From Opitutales bacterium (lineage in GTDB: Bacteria > Verrucomicrobiota > Verrucomicrobiia > Opitutales > JABSRG01), in assembly GCA_028280845.1 (NCBI GenBank), contig JANQKZ010000038.1, positions 186,001 through 250,000 on the forward strand: a stretch of DNA of 64,000 nucleotides, written 5' to 3'. The notes under the pieces were generated by a model. That model had not been told where the DNA came from. It made no database searches and was given only the letters and a program-made list of their open reading frames with translations. The stretch's first letter is position 1; each line of letters starts with the position of its first letter. The position numbers and the translations under genes are program-made. Below are positions 9,278 to 18,604 of the stretch, one piece after another.

Positions 9278-11209
9278 ATGTCTCTTTTGAACTCCATCCA
9301 AGGTCCCGAGGATCTGAAAATCCTATCTCCAGATCAACTGCCAGCATTGGCTGACGAGATTCGCCACGCCTTAATCGAAACGACCTCGGTAAATGGTGGG
9401 CACGTGGGTCCCAATCTTGGTGTGGTCGAGTTAAGCCTGGCTCTTCACCGGGTATTTGATTCTCCGAAGGACCGATTCGTCTTCGATGTCTCTCACCAGG
9501 GTTACGTGCACAAATTGCTTACGGGTCGGAATGATGCTCCTTTTTACAATATCCGTAAGTCAGATGGGTACAGTGGCTTCCTATGTCGGGCCGAAAGCGA
9601 GCACGACTGTTTTGGGGCCGGCCATGCGGGCACTGCTTTGTCAGCCGCCCTCGGCATGGCCTCAGCTCGAGACTTGAATGGTAGCGACGAACACGTTGTT
9701 GCCATTTGTGGGGATGCCGCCTTCACCTGCGGTATCACAATGGAAGCCCTCAATAATGTTGTCCATTCGACCAAGCGCCTCATCGTCATCCTCAACGACA
9801 ATGAGTGGTCAATCGATAAAAACGTGGGAGCCCTTTCCAAGTATTTTAACGAGCTGATTACCAATCCTGTCTACAAGAGACTCCACGAAGATGTGCAGTC
9901 GTTTCTTGACCGGGTCCCCGGTGGCGCCTCGCTTCGCAAATTTGCCCATAAAGCCAAAGAGGAAACTAAAGACTTTGTCCTCAACTCCTCCCTGTTCGAG
10001 AAATACGGGCTTCGCTACATTGGTCCCATTGATGGGCATAACCTGGACGACCTCCACCGCTACCTGGAATTTGCCAAGGCCTCCGAAGAACCAGTCTTCC
10101 TCCATGTCATCACGGAAAAGGGTCGCGGCCTTCCGGTTGCCTTGGAAAAACCGGAAAAATACCACGGCACCAGTCCCTTTGATCCCCAGACAGGCAAGAG
10201 CCTGCCCGGCAAAAAAGGGGCCCCCCCGAAATATCAGGACGTGTTCGGAAACCACCTGGTGGAAATGGCCAGGCAGGATAAGAAGATTGTCGGGATCACT
10301 GGGGCCATGCCGAGTGGAACGGGCCTCTCCAAGCTACGTGACACCCTCCCCGGCCAATATTTCGACGTCGGCATCGCGGAAGAACATGCGGTGTTGTTTG
10401 CTGCCGGGCTCGCGACCAGCGGAATCAAACCTGTGGTGGCGATTTACTCCACCTTCCTTCAGCGCGCGTATGACTGCATTATTCATGATGTCGCCCTCCA
10501 GCATTTAAACGTCCTCTTCTGTATGGACCGGGCCGGCCTGTCCCCGAACGACGGCCCGACTCACCACGGTCTTTTTGATATTTCTTATCTCCGGTGTGTC
10601 CCCGGTATCGTTGTCATGCAACCCAAGGATGAGAACGAGCTCATTGACATGATGGAAACTGGAATGGATATTGAAGGGCCTGCCTTCATCCGCTACCCCC
10701 GCGGAGAAGGAATCGGTTGCCTGCCCAAAGCAGAGGCGGAGCCTCTGCCTGTGGGAGAGGCGGAAGTGATTAAGCCCGGGCAGGACCTCGTCATCTGGGC
10801 TTTGGGCCCCATGGTCTATGAAGCCAGCCAAATCGCCCAGGAGATCGAGTCAGAAACCGGAATCGAAGTTGGGGTCGTCAATGCGCGCTTCGTTAAACCG
10901 CTCGATCACGCGCTGCTTCATCAACAGGCAAATAGAGCAAAGTTGATTGTCACGATGGAGGATCATGTCAGGACTGGTGGTTTTGGCTCCGCGGTGCAGG
11001 AATCCTTAGCCGAAGCCAATCTGCAGACTTCCATCCTCTCCCTCGGCTGGCCCGATCAATTTGTACCCCACGGTTCCAATGTTCAGATACTGCGCAAGGC
11101 AGCCGGACTCGATCCCGCTTCGATCAAGAGCAGTGTTCTAAAGCGTTTCTACCAAACTGCGAAAGACTGGATTCCCCACCTGGAAACCGGAACCGCCCAT
11201 AAAATTTAA
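9278..11209 (+). CDS. dxs: 1-deoxy-D-xylulose-5-phosphate synthase
   Basis: Condenses pyruvate and glyceraldehyde-3-phosphate to DXP, the first step of the MEP isoprenoid pathway, with thiamine diphosphate. At 643 residues it has the expected length. Motifs in order: DVSHQGYVHKLLTGR, GAGHAGTALSAALGMA, the TPP motif starting CGDAAFTCGITMEALN near 144, the C-terminal transketolase part with VGIAEEHAVLFAAGLA, and DRAGLSPNDGPTHHG. The C-terminal transketolase domain ends with RTGGFGSAV. It follows xseB by 18 nt and its last 4 nt overlap the end of the convergent antiporter gene. It links to isoprenoid supply for quinones (ubiE/menG at 33 kb). Confidence 0.96.
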   Translation: MSLLNSIQGPEDLKILSPDQLPALADEIRHALIETTSVNGGHVGPNLGVVELSLALHRVFDSPKDRFVFDVSHQGYVHKLLTGRNDAPFYNIRKSDGYSGFLCRAESEHDCFGAGHAGTALSAALGMASARDLNGSDEHVVAICGDAAFTCGITMEALNNVVHSTKRLIVILNDNEWSIDKNVGALSKYFNELITNPVYKRLHEDVQSFLDRVPGGASLRKFAHKAKEETKDFVLNSSLFEKYGLRYIGPIDGHNLDDLHRYLEFAKASEEPVFLHVITEKGRGLPVALEKPEKYHGTSPFDPQTGKSLPGKKGAPPKYQDVFGNHLVEMARQDKKIVGITGAMPSGTGLSKLRDTLPGQYFDVGIAEEHAVLFAAGLATSGIKPVVAIYSTFLQRAYDCIIHDVALQHLNVLFCMDRAGLSPNDGPTHHGLFDISYLRCVPGIVVMQPKDENELIDMMETGMDIEGPAFIRYPRGEGIGCLPKAEAEPLPVGEAEVIKPGQDLVIWALGPMVYEASQIAQEIESETGIEVGVVNARFVKPLDHALLHQQANRAKLIVTMEDHVRTGGFGSAVQESLAEANLQTSILSLGWPDQFVPHGSNVQILRKAAGLDPASIKSSVLKRFYQTAKDWIPHLETGTAHKI

Positions 11210-12828
11210 GGCCTAAATCTGCGTCCTGATCCGACGACGCCTCCGACAAGGATCAGCAAGCCCAAGGCGACTCCCGCCCAACCAGGCAGCCCCAAACCCG
11301 CTGGAATAAAGCCTGCGCCCACGGCAACACCGGCAGCGATTAAGGCAAACGGCAGTTGGGTTTTTACGTGGTCGGCAGGATCCACTTCACAGGCTATGGA
11401 ACTGATGATCGTTGTATCACTGAAAGGACTACAGTGGTCACCGAAGACGGCTCCACTGAAGACCGCACCAATACAAGCTGCTAGCATCGCCATCTGATCG
11501 GAATTATGGATCCCAAGGGAGTCCCCCATGACAAACACCGCGGGCAAAGCCAAAGGCATCAGGATTCCCATTGTTCCCCACGAGGTGCCTGTTGAAAAAC
11601 TAATCAAGGCTCCGGTCAGAAATACAACCGTCGGGAGCAATGCATAAGGCAGTTTCCCGCTCAGCGCATGGCTCAGGGTCTCGGCCGTTCCCAGGCTGCT
11701 CAAAGTGCTTCCCAAAATCCAGGCTACGATCAAAATGAAGATTGGCCTAAGCAAAGTTGCCATCCCACCCACAAAAACGGATAGCGGACCCTTCGCATCC
11801 GCAGGTTGACGAGGGTAACAGAGAATCGCTGCTGTAACCCCCACTAAACTTCCCACGACCAGAGCCTCCGCTCCATAACTTGTGCTGAAAGCCCGAGCCA
11901 GTGAGGTCCATCCAAATTGGAATGTTCCGGACTCCAGCCAATAAAACCCCATAAAGGCACCCATAATCGCCCCCACCAGCACGGCAAGGGGGATGGCTGC
12001 CGCCCTGAGATCCGTGGAAGGTGCTCCGGTCTGCGCGCCCAGGCTTTCGGGGGAATGGGAGGCCCTGGCTCTCCGCTCAAACTTCCTCATAGGCCCCGGG
12101 ACAAAATCAAAAGCAATACTGAGCCCAAGAAGAAAGAGGGTAAACAAGCAGTAGTAATTCAGGGGAATACTCTGAAAAAAAAGCACGTATGGACTGCCAC
12201 TCCGCCCCACATCGGCAAGCCCCTGCTCAATGAGGGACAGCTGAAAGGTGATCCAGGTAGAGATAAAGGCAAGGCAGGCTACAGCCGAACTGGTGCTATC
12301 CACAAGGTAGGCCATCCGCACTCGCGAAACCCCGACTTTCCCAGCCAGTTTCCGAGTTACGCTTCCAATCAACATACTATTTGCCAGGCCATCAAAGAAA
12401 CAGATGAAACCCAGCCCCATGGAAGAAAACTGAAACTGTTTCCTTACATCCCCCTTACTCCTGGCCAACCTCCGGCTTACAAACGCCTCAAGGCCACGCC
12501 CATGTTCCAACAAGGCCGCAAAGCCCCCCAGGAGTAAGGTAAAGGCAATCGCTCCGAGCCTCCATGAGCTCTGAAAGTTGGGAAACAGGTGGTCCACCAA
12601 CAAGACAGGAAGTACTGCCAGGGGATCCCCCCCTGTTAATAAAAGGACCCCCGCAATAGCGCCCAGAAATAAGCCGAACAGTACACGCTGGGTAAGCAAA
12701 ACAACCGATAGGGCGAGCAGGCTGGGCCACAGACTTATCCAGGAGCCTTCGCCGCCAGCCAGGGCAAAGGGAAAAGTGAGACTAAACAGACCTAGGGATA
12801 TCCAAATCTGCCAAGCTTTTGCGTCCAT
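11206..12828 (-). CDS. nhaC: Na+/H+ antiporter, NhaC family
   Basis: A 540-residue inner membrane protein with at least ten hydrophobic segments. NhaC-type features include the region GFICFFDGLANSMLIGSV, the serine/glycine-rich ISFSTGTSWGTMGILMPLA and AVFSGAVFGDHCSPFSDTTI, the latter two being the clearest signatures of this transporter family. It should exchange Na+ for H+ and help with pH or salt homeostasis; a related substrate such as an amino acid cannot be excluded. It lies 27 nt downstream of the GspE/PilB gene on the same strand and could be read through from it, though function gives no reason for linkage. Confidence 0.88.
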   Translation of the reverse strand: MDAKAWQIWISLGLFSLTFPFALAGGEGSWISLWPSLLALSVVLLTQRVLFGLFLGAIAGVLLLTGGDPLAVLPVLLVDHLFPNFQSSWRLGAIAFTLLLGGFAALLEHGRGLEAFVSRRLARSKGDVRKQFQFSSMGLGFICFFDGLANSMLIGSVTRKLAGKVGVSRVRMAYLVDSTSSAVACLAFISTWITFQLSLIEQGLADVGRSGSPYVLFFQSIPLNYYCLFTLFLLGLSIAFDFVPGPMRKFERRARASHSPESLGAQTGAPSTDLRAAAIPLAVLVGAIMGAFMGFYWLESGTFQFGWTSLARAFSTSYGAEALVVGSLVGVTAAILCYPRQPADAKGPLSVFVGGMATLLRPIFILIVAWILGSTLSSLGTAETLSHALSGKLPYALLPTVVFLTGALISFSTGTSWGTMGILMPLALPAVFVMGDSLGIHNSDQMAMLAACIGAVFSGAVFGDHCSPFSDTTIISSIACEVDPADHVKTQLPFALIAAGVAVGAGFIPAGLGLPGWAGVALGLLILVGGVVGSGRRFRP

Positions 12829-12855
12829 ACCCCTTATTAATCAAATCCAAGGATA

Positions 12856-14634
12856 TTAAGCATCCGCCAATGCCTGATTCGCCTGCTCCATGGCGGCTTC
12901 CTCTTCTTCCGTGAAATCTTCCCGGTCCGGGCTAACGGTTAAGAGAGCTTCCTCCAGGGTCGTGACTCCATCCTTCACTTTGTAGATGCTGTCTTGGTGC
13001 AGGGTTTTCATGCCGGTCTTAATCGCAATCCGCTTCAAGACAGAAGCTTCCTTTCCCCGATTGATTGCTGAGGTCAGTTCTTCGCTGTTCGACATGATCT
13101 CATGAATCCCGGTTCGTCCACGATAACCGGACTGTCCGCAGTTTGGACACCCCACCGGGTTGGCTTTGTAAATGGAACCATGCCAATCAATTGCATTTTT
13201 GATGATCTCCGCTTCGAGCCCCTCTGGTTTATATTCCTGGCGGCAGGTTTCACACACCCGGCGAATCAACCGTTGAGCCAGCGCACAGATCAGAGCCGAC
13301 GAAATCATGAAGGGTTCAATCCCTAAATCAAGCAGGCGTGAAACCGTATAGGGCGCGTCATTGGTGTGGACCGTACTGAAAAGTAAGTGTCCGGTCAGGG
13401 CGGCCTCCACCGCAATATGAGCAGTTTCCCGGTCACGAATCTCCCCCACTAGAATAATATCCGGGTCTTGCCGAAGAAAGGCCCTAAGCATCTCCGCAAA
13501 GGTCACTCCGATTTTCCGGTGCATTTGCACCTGAATAATTCCCGGCAGGGTATACTCGATCGGATCCTCGGCCGTCCGGATACAGACATCGGCCCGGTTG
13601 ATTTCACCGAGGGCTGAATACAAGGTCATCGACTTTCCGGAACCAGTCGGCCCACAATGCAACACCATCCCGTATGGCTGTTTAATCAGCTCTTTATAGG
13701 TGACGAGGTTGTCGTCAGTAAATCCAAGGTCGGCCAAGGGTAATGTAGATTTCGCCTTGTCCAATACCCGCATGACACAGCCCTCCCCATGGTTCATCGG
13801 GCAGGTAGATAGCCGAAGATCGACATCGATCCCCTTCCGGTTAAAGAATTTGAACACGATCCGTCCATCCTGCGGCCGCCGCTTTTCAGTGATGTCGAGG
13901 TTACACATCACCTTCAACCGAGACATGATTCCCCGACATACCGAGGCGGGTAGCGAGAGCCGCTCTTTCAACACACCGTCGATCCGAACCCGAACCCGGG
14001 TATTTTTTTCCAGAGGTTCAATATGAATATCACTGGCTCCGGAGAAATAGGCATCCTCAATAATGCGATTGGTCAGTAGGACAATGGGAGCACTCTCTTC
14101 GTCCTCAAGGTCATCCTCATCGATGTTTTCTGCATCAATTTCAAATTCAAGACCCAGAGACTGGACAACTTCTCCAAATTGAATGCCAGCCCCGGCGCCC
14201 CCGCGTTTCCCCTCATCATAGGCATCCGCAATCGCTTCCCCTTCAGCCAGAACAAAGTAAAATGGCTTTTTAATTTCCTCTTCCAGTTTACCTCTCAAAG
14301 AGGGATTCAGGGGGTCGGCTGTCGCGATACAGATGTAACTCCCGACCATTCCTAAGGGAAGAATATGATTCTTTTTACAGAACTCGACTTCCAGGTGTTC
14401 AAAGCAATTGTCTCCAATTTTGAAATTGGCCAGGTTGAAGGCACTGAGGTTGTAGGCCTTCGATCGAGCCAGCAGGAGCGGTGAGGATTTTACTTTGTAC
14501 TCTTCAACCAGAATCTTCTCCATGTCCTTACCCGATATCCCCTCGGAGGCCATCAGTTTCTTTAACTGCACCTCGTCCAGGCTCCCCAGGGCATGGAGCT
14601 CTTCCACTAAAACACGTTGTGATCTTGCTAACAT
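12856..14634 (-). CDS. Type II secretion / type IV pilus assembly ATPase (GspE/PilB family)
   Basis: A cytoplasmic hexameric motor that powers pilin or pseudopilin assembly. The 592-residue protein has an N-terminal MshEN/T2SSE-N domain (about 1-150, with a repeat of helices and ILPLGMVGSYICIATADPL), Walker A GPTGSGKSMTLYSALGEI, the Asp box around TAEDPIEY, Walker B region DPDIILVGEIRDRETA, a His box (GHLLFSTVHTNDA) and the zinc-binding cysteines CETC...CPNC of GspE/PilB. Absence of a large extra N-domain and presence of both CxxC pairs fit either GspE or PilB; the minor-pilin neighbours do not settle which. It is the last pilus gene of a five-gene minus-strand cluster. Confidence 0.94.
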   Translation of the reverse strand: MLARSQRVLVEELHALGSLDEVQLKKLMASEGISGKDMEKILVEEYKVKSSPLLLARSKAYNLSAFNLANFKIGDNCFEHLEVEFCKKNHILPLGMVGSYICIATADPLNPSLRGKLEEEIKKPFYFVLAEGEAIADAYDEGKRGGAGAGIQFGEVVQSLGLEFEIDAENIDEDDLEDEESAPIVLLTNRIIEDAYFSGASDIHIEPLEKNTRVRVRIDGVLKERLSLPASVCRGIMSRLKVMCNLDITEKRRPQDGRIVFKFFNRKGIDVDLRLSTCPMNHGEGCVMRVLDKAKSTLPLADLGFTDDNLVTYKELIKQPYGMVLHCGPTGSGKSMTLYSALGEINRADVCIRTAEDPIEYTLPGIIQVQMHRKIGVTFAEMLRAFLRQDPDIILVGEIRDRETAHIAVEAALTGHLLFSTVHTNDAPYTVSRLLDLGIEPFMISSALICALAQRLIRRVCETCRQEYKPEGLEAEIIKNAIDWHGSIYKANPVGCPNCGQSGYRGRTGIHEIMSNSEELTSAINRGKEASVLKRIAIKTGMKTLHQDSIYKVKDGVTTLEEALLTVSPDREDFTEEEEAAMEQANQALADA

Positions 14635-14655
14635 GGGCTTCCTGCGCTCCTCCGC

Positions 14656-15297
14656 TTATCCTTCGCTTTCCACGGCTTTTGAAGGTATGGCACCGGCTGC
14701 CTCCGGCTCTTCCGATTCATTCGGTTCAACCGGGGTCAAGGCGCCGAAGGGAGATCGAGTTTTCCGCAACTTTCTACGCTCTTCCTGATCGGCCAACTCC
14801 TTCGTCTCTATTTTTTCGATTTTTTCCAGGGTCATGGTCATGGAGGACAGGTCGCTGATCAACCAGATGATTTCCCGATCGAGCCGCTTTTCCCAATGCT
14901 CCCTGGCCGCCACACTCAGATAGTGGCACGTGGCGACAAAAAAGACCCCTTCGAGGAAATCGACCGGAATCGACATACTGGCCCAACACTCATTGGTTCG
15001 AAAGGTGGGTAAGCTCTCTCGACGGACCGTGTAGTTGACTAAGTTACAGTAGCCCAGGTTATATTCCTCGATCTGATGATCCAGGATGACCTTCTCTTCG
15101 AACACCTTCATGTCCCAACTCAGGATTTTAAGAAGCGAGGCCCGCTTGATCTCACCTTTCACCAGTTGCTCCTTGAGAAAGGGAACGGCTTTTTCCTTGG
15201 TCTCCAGGTCAATAATCTTCGCTTTGACCAGCTCATCCCCAAGGGATTGATTTACGCGATTTGCAAGGGCAACAGCGGGGTCGACTTTATCTGACAT
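14656..15297 (-). CDS. Free-standing MshEN-like (GspE N-terminal-domain-like) protein
   Basis: A 213-residue soluble protein without signal peptide. Its middle part (about 90-155), with SIPVDFLEGVFFVATCHYLS and then a WEKRLDREIIWLISD segment, follows the same strand-helix order as the N-terminal domain of the adjacent ATPase (LPLGMVGSYICIATADPL then LEEEIKKPFYFVLAE). The N-terminal helices (DELVKAKIIDLETKEKAV, EIKRASLLKIL) resemble the helical repeats of MshEN domains that bind c-di-GMP. There is no ATPase core. A charged, Pro/Glu-rich tail (160-213) is probably disordered. It starts with a 1-nt overlap (TGATG) with the upstream prepilin gene and ends 21 nt before the ATPase gene, so co-expression is clear. 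The homology is my reading by eye. Confidence 0.7.
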   Translation of the reverse strand: MSDKVDPAVALANRVNQSLGDELVKAKIIDLETKEKAVPFLKEQLVKGEIKRASLLKILSWDMKVFEEKVILDHQIEEYNLGYCNLVNYTVRRESLPTFRTNECWASMSIPVDFLEGVFFVATCHYLSVAAREHWEKRLDREIIWLISDLSSMTMTLEKIEKIETKELADQEERRKLRKTRSPFGALTPVEPNESEEPEAAGAIPSKAVESEG

Positions 15298-16829
15298 CAG
15301 GGATTGGGATCTCCGGCAAGGTAGCTCGATGAATTCGTTTCAGTCCACGAGACGGGATTGAAGCTATAAGTATGATCCAGTCCTCTGACATCGGAAAGAA
15401 TATTTTCGAAGATATCCTCATCGTAGTACATCTCCATTTCACCGTAGGTTCTTCCAAATCGACCTATAGCTGCGCCATAAAATTTGCCTGAAGACTTCCA
15501 ATAATCGCTTCCGTAAAATCGTATATAGGCATTTTCCCCCGCATACAGCCCGGCATGGACATCCGTGTCGGAGTAGATCGTCCATGTTTCCGATTCCGTC
15601 ACACCGGGTTGGTCGACATCCACAATCAACAACTTGGATGGGTCGGCCGTCTGGTTGTCCAGCTCTCCGCGGTAGACATACATGTCATCCCCTACGTAGA
15701 GCACGAGGGAGGCTCCACTCTGAACAATCATTTTGGCATTCGAATAAATCCGGAAATCGTCAGTCACCTCCAGAACCACATCATTCTGAATATAGAGAGT
15801 CTCCCCACTGTAGATATTTAAATCACCTTCAATTTTGTAGTGGTAAACCCCGGTTGTTGCGTCATAGCCCGAGTCGACTACATCTCCAAGCGTTTCCTGG
15901 TTACCAGGAAAATCGAGAGTCACCACATTGCTATCGGTCAGGCTGGGAGCCTCGAATTCGGGAAATTCATAGGTAAAGCCCTCGTGGAACAGTCCATAAT
16001 CGATGAGATTCGAACCCGGATTCAAGGTATATTGATCCTGGATCTTGGTCCCAGTTCCTAAGTCCATTCCGGAGCCCGTTATATCCTCCACAATGGCTTT
16101 ACCATAGAGGTCAAGATAAGCCGTACTTGCATTATCGAAGATAGTGGCGCCGACGGTAACATTATCATCGTAGGTGTAATCATAATCGCCTCCGACTTTC
16201 ACGCCATAACCGCCTGGTGTATTTGGCCGGAAGCTCCTGATTTTCAGCCAATCGTTTCTATACTCCAGCTCTTGAGTGAAAACAAAGCCATAGGGAAAGA
16301 TCGATCGGGGCTCCATATCGGCCACAATTCGGCGCCGGGTGATAAGATCGTTTTCCCCGTCCTTGATGACCGTCTCAGCCGAAATAGCCGTATTCGCATA
16401 ATTCGTGATATCTCGGTCGAAGTTATCGATGACAATGGTGGTGTAAGCGGTTCGATTACTACCAAGATTTTTCGTGATTGTCGTGGTAGCTGTTTTTGCC
16501 GTCCAGTTCAACGCCCACGTGTTTCCGGCCTCGTCCACAAAGGTGGAGGGAGTCGATGACAAGTCTGCATCCCTGAACTCATAATTCAGGAGGAATAACC
16601 CCAGCTCCATCCCATTTTCTACCAGGCGTTGAGTGGTATTCTCATACTTTTCCTGGTTGGCCAGCTTGAGTTGACTCAAAGCCAGGTCCAGGTAGCTCGC
16701 CAGAATCGTAGACAGGATGATAGCCATCATCAGGGCAACCACCAGGGTGGATCCCCTGCGTCTGTCCGGTTCTGTTCCTGGGCAATGCATAGTGAATTGG
16801 AAGGCAAGAGCCGTTTCCTTGTTACCCAA
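15297..16829 (-). CDS. Large PilX/GspK-like minor pilin or pilus-associated protein
   Basis: A 510-residue protein with one N-terminal hydrophobic helix (GSTLVVALMMAIILSTILAS, about 26-45) after a basic stretch DRRRGS, followed by a long hydrophilic beta-rich body. The helix position and the sequence RRRGSTLVVALMMAI resemble PilX/GspK-type prepilin-like proteins, which lack the strict Glu at +5 seen in major pilins. The body repeats Tyr/Asp-rich segments (GGDYDYTYDDNVTVG, DDMYVYRGELDNQ) and would be exposed outside. It overlaps the next gene by one base (TGATG) and lies 4 nt after the PilW-like gene. Its exact role (priming complex, adhesin or tip protein) is unknown. Confidence 0.75.
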   Translation of the reverse strand: MGNKETALAFQFTMHCPGTEPDRRRGSTLVVALMMAIILSTILASYLDLALSQLKLANQEKYENTTQRLVENGMELGLFLLNYEFRDADLSSTPSTFVDEAGNTWALNWTAKTATTTITKNLGSNRTAYTTIVIDNFDRDITNYANTAISAETVIKDGENDLITRRRIVADMEPRSIFPYGFVFTQELEYRNDWLKIRSFRPNTPGGYGVKVGGDYDYTYDDNVTVGATIFDNASTAYLDLYGKAIVEDITGSGMDLGTGTKIQDQYTLNPGSNLIDYGLFHEGFTYEFPEFEAPSLTDSNVVTLDFPGNQETLGDVVDSGYDATTGVYHYKIEGDLNIYSGETLYIQNDVVLEVTDDFRIYSNAKMIVQSGASLVLYVGDDMYVYRGELDNQTADPSKLLIVDVDQPGVTESETWTIYSDTDVHAGLYAGENAYIRFYGSDYWKSSGKFYGAAIGRFGRTYGEMEMYYDEDIFENILSDVRGLDHTYSFNPVSWTETNSSSYLAGDPNP

Positions 16830-16833
16830 ACGA

Positions 16834-17484
16834 TTAATTAATCGTCCGGATACTAAGGATTTCGTGCGTTAAAGGATAATCGACATCACTCCCCCTTTGC
16901 ATAATACCCGTTACCATAATTTTTGAGGCTCCATCCTCAATTTTTCGCTGACCATTGGCGCTTGTATGGTCGTAGTAATCATTTCTCTTGTTTGAAAAAA
17001 AGAAGAAGGAGGAAACCGAGGATCCCTCTGCCGTTTTAGTTGGGGGAGCCCGCAATCCGTCCACGATTTTATACCGCCCCCCTCCATTGGGCTGACGATA
17101 CATGACATACCAGGTGGACGTCGAAGGAAGGTGCTCGGGAGGACTTGAATCCACTCCGTAGGAATACCCAGCTACCCAGGTATTATCGGTGTATAAATCG
17201 AAGGCCATCAGCTCGTCCGATTGAGGGGTGATGAAGTCTATCCGGTTTGCGTCGGCGAGATCTGCCTCGAAGTAATTTAAAAAGCGCTCCCCCTGCAGCT
17301 TCATGGTCGCATAATGAGATAATCCACTGCTCCCTTTCATCACTCGAAGGGTCGTGGACAGGATAGCCGCCATGATAATGGATCCAGCGATCAGTACGAA
17401 CAAAAACTCCACGAGGGAGAATCCGGCGATACGCGAAGTTAACTTATACTTAGAGGATCGGGACAAAGCTGTCGTGAACTCCAC
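16834..17484 (-). CDS. Prepilin-type N-terminal cleavage/methylation protein (PilW-like)
   Basis: Prepilin leader with cleavage site IAGFSLVEFLFVLIAG near residue 20-26: G before F, Glu at +5, then a hydrophobic helix continuing IIMAAILSTTLRV. The remaining 170 residues form the globular head. The size and lack of conserved head motifs fit a minor pilin such as PilW or GspJ. It would be cleaved by the prepilin peptidase PilD/GspO, which is not in this window. The gene overlaps the preceding prepilin gene by 35 nt and is followed 4 nt later by the PilX-like gene. Confidence 0.85.
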   Translation of the reverse strand: MEFTTALSRSSKYKLTSRIAGFSLVEFLFVLIAGSIIMAAILSTTLRVMKGSSGLSHYATMKLQGERFLNYFEADLADANRIDFITPQSDELMAFDLYTDNTWVAGYSYGVDSSPPEHLPSTSTWYVMYRQPNGGGRYKIVDGLRAPPTKTAEGSSVSSFFFFSNKRNDYYDHTSANGQRKIEDGASKIMVTGIMQRGSDVDYPLTHEILSIRTIN

Positions 17485-18058
17485 TCTTACAGAATAAGAA
17501 CTCAGCTTCCTTCGTCATCACTCGACCATCTACTTCTTTCCAGGATAGAGTGTAAGTGACAACACGCTGAATGTCATCGTAGGTCCCGGAATTGTATGGG
17601 TCAGTCAAGGTAACATCCAGGGTAGCGTCACGCAGGGGGAATTCTCCATTGAACCAGTCACGAGCTCGGATCGATCGACTGCTATTGGAATCTTTGTTGA
17701 AATTGACCCCTGTAAATAGGTTCCTCGTCTCCGTGGCGGTGTAGGACCCTTCGATGATGTAGTGCAGAGAAGAATTGTCGGCATCCACCAGGATCTCATC
17801 CGGCATACTATCATCGTAAATGTTTTCCCAAGGCAGTGTCTTCAGGAATTCCATCTCACTCGTTAGCAACTGCTCAGCAAATTGTTCGCTCCGAGCTGTT
17901 CCGGCCATCTGGATTCCTTGAGATAGGGCACTGAAGCTACCGGCTAGCACCATCACCATGACAACACTTCCCATCATGGTTTCAACTAATGAAAAACCGT
18001 GTTTTCGGTTCCCTCGGGAGTCGGTCGTTTCCTTGGCGATATGACCTCTATTCAACAT
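17450..18058 (-). CDS. Prepilin-type protein (PilV/GspI-like)
   Basis: The prepilin peptidase site is KHGFSLVETMMGSVVMVMVL: Gly-Phe junction, Glu at +5 and a hydrophobic helix. The head is about 160 residues, minor-pilin sized. I prefer ATG 18058, giving a 21-residue leader ending in RGNRKHG; an in-frame ATG at 18124 would add 22 residues to an already long leader. No convincing Shine-Dalgarno supports either. This is the first gene of the five-gene minus-strand pilus/secretion cluster, so the cluster promoter should lie in the AT-rich gap upstream (18125-18604). Confidence 0.83.
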   Translation of the reverse strand: MLNRGHIAKETTDSRGNRKHGFSLVETMMGSVVMVMVLAGSFSALSQGIQMAGTARSEQFAEQLLTSEMEFLKTLPWENIYDDSMPDEILVDADNSSLHYIIEGSYTATETRNLFTGVNFNKDSNSSRSIRARDWFNGEFPLRDATLDVTLTDPYNSGTYDDIQRVVTYTLSWKEVDGRVMTKEAEFLFCKSGVHDSFVPIL

Positions 18059-18124
18059 AGATTTAAGCGAGAAAGTTGTTATGCAGAGGAGAGGAGAGAG
18101 TCTACTTTGCTTTGATGGTGCCAT

Positions 18125-18604
18125 TGTAGGGATTTTCTGTTTGGCTTGTCGAGGTAATCCTATGCATAGGAAAGCTTTTTAAAAAGTTTTTACAAGTTCC
18201 GTTAAAACTTTATTTGACCCTATAGAGAGAAGTCGCAAACCCTTGATCTTGTTTTGGTTACCCATTTTTTTAAAAGGACTAGATAAGATTATGAATAGAA
18301 TAACGGCAGCTTATCTATTTCCTTAATAGGGAAAGTTTAATCTTTTTCATAGGGCCCTTACCCTGCCCGATTTTAGCGTTTTTTTTACACGCTTTAGCGA
18401 CAGATAATCCTATTGATTGAAACGTTATTGATTGGCTGATCTCAGCTGCTTTTTTGGATTTAGCGCCCTATGATTTTATTTCACCGATTTTTGATCCTAT
18501 TTCACCAGTATTCACTCTTTTGAGGGATATAATTTTGAATTTTTCGTCATGGATCCAATTTTTGCCTTTCCAAAAAACAAATATCATCATATCCGGATAT
18601 ATTG
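18125..18604. other. AT-rich 480-nt gap between the pilin cluster and metF
   Basis: No gene is seen here. The gap is visibly richer in A+T than its surroundings and separates two divergent units, so it must hold their promoters. It contains a 12-bp palindrome CCTATGCATAGG near 18159-18170, the run TTTTTTAAAAAG at about 18175-18187, and two near-identical copies of ATTTCACC about 21 nt apart (18472-18506: GATTTTATTTCACC and GATCCTATTTCACC). Another 12-bp palindrome lies next to the metF start (listed separately). No tRNA-like or riboswitch-like fold was recognised by eye. Confidence 0.6.
18589..18600. promoter_or_regulatory. Palindrome ATATCCGGATAT just upstream of metF
   Basis: A perfect 12-bp inverted repeat ends 4 nt before the metF ATG. 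A site here would overlap the ribosome-binding region and could be an operator for methionine regulation or form a small hairpin. It does not match the E. coli MetJ box. Function is inferred from position only. Confidence 0.35.
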
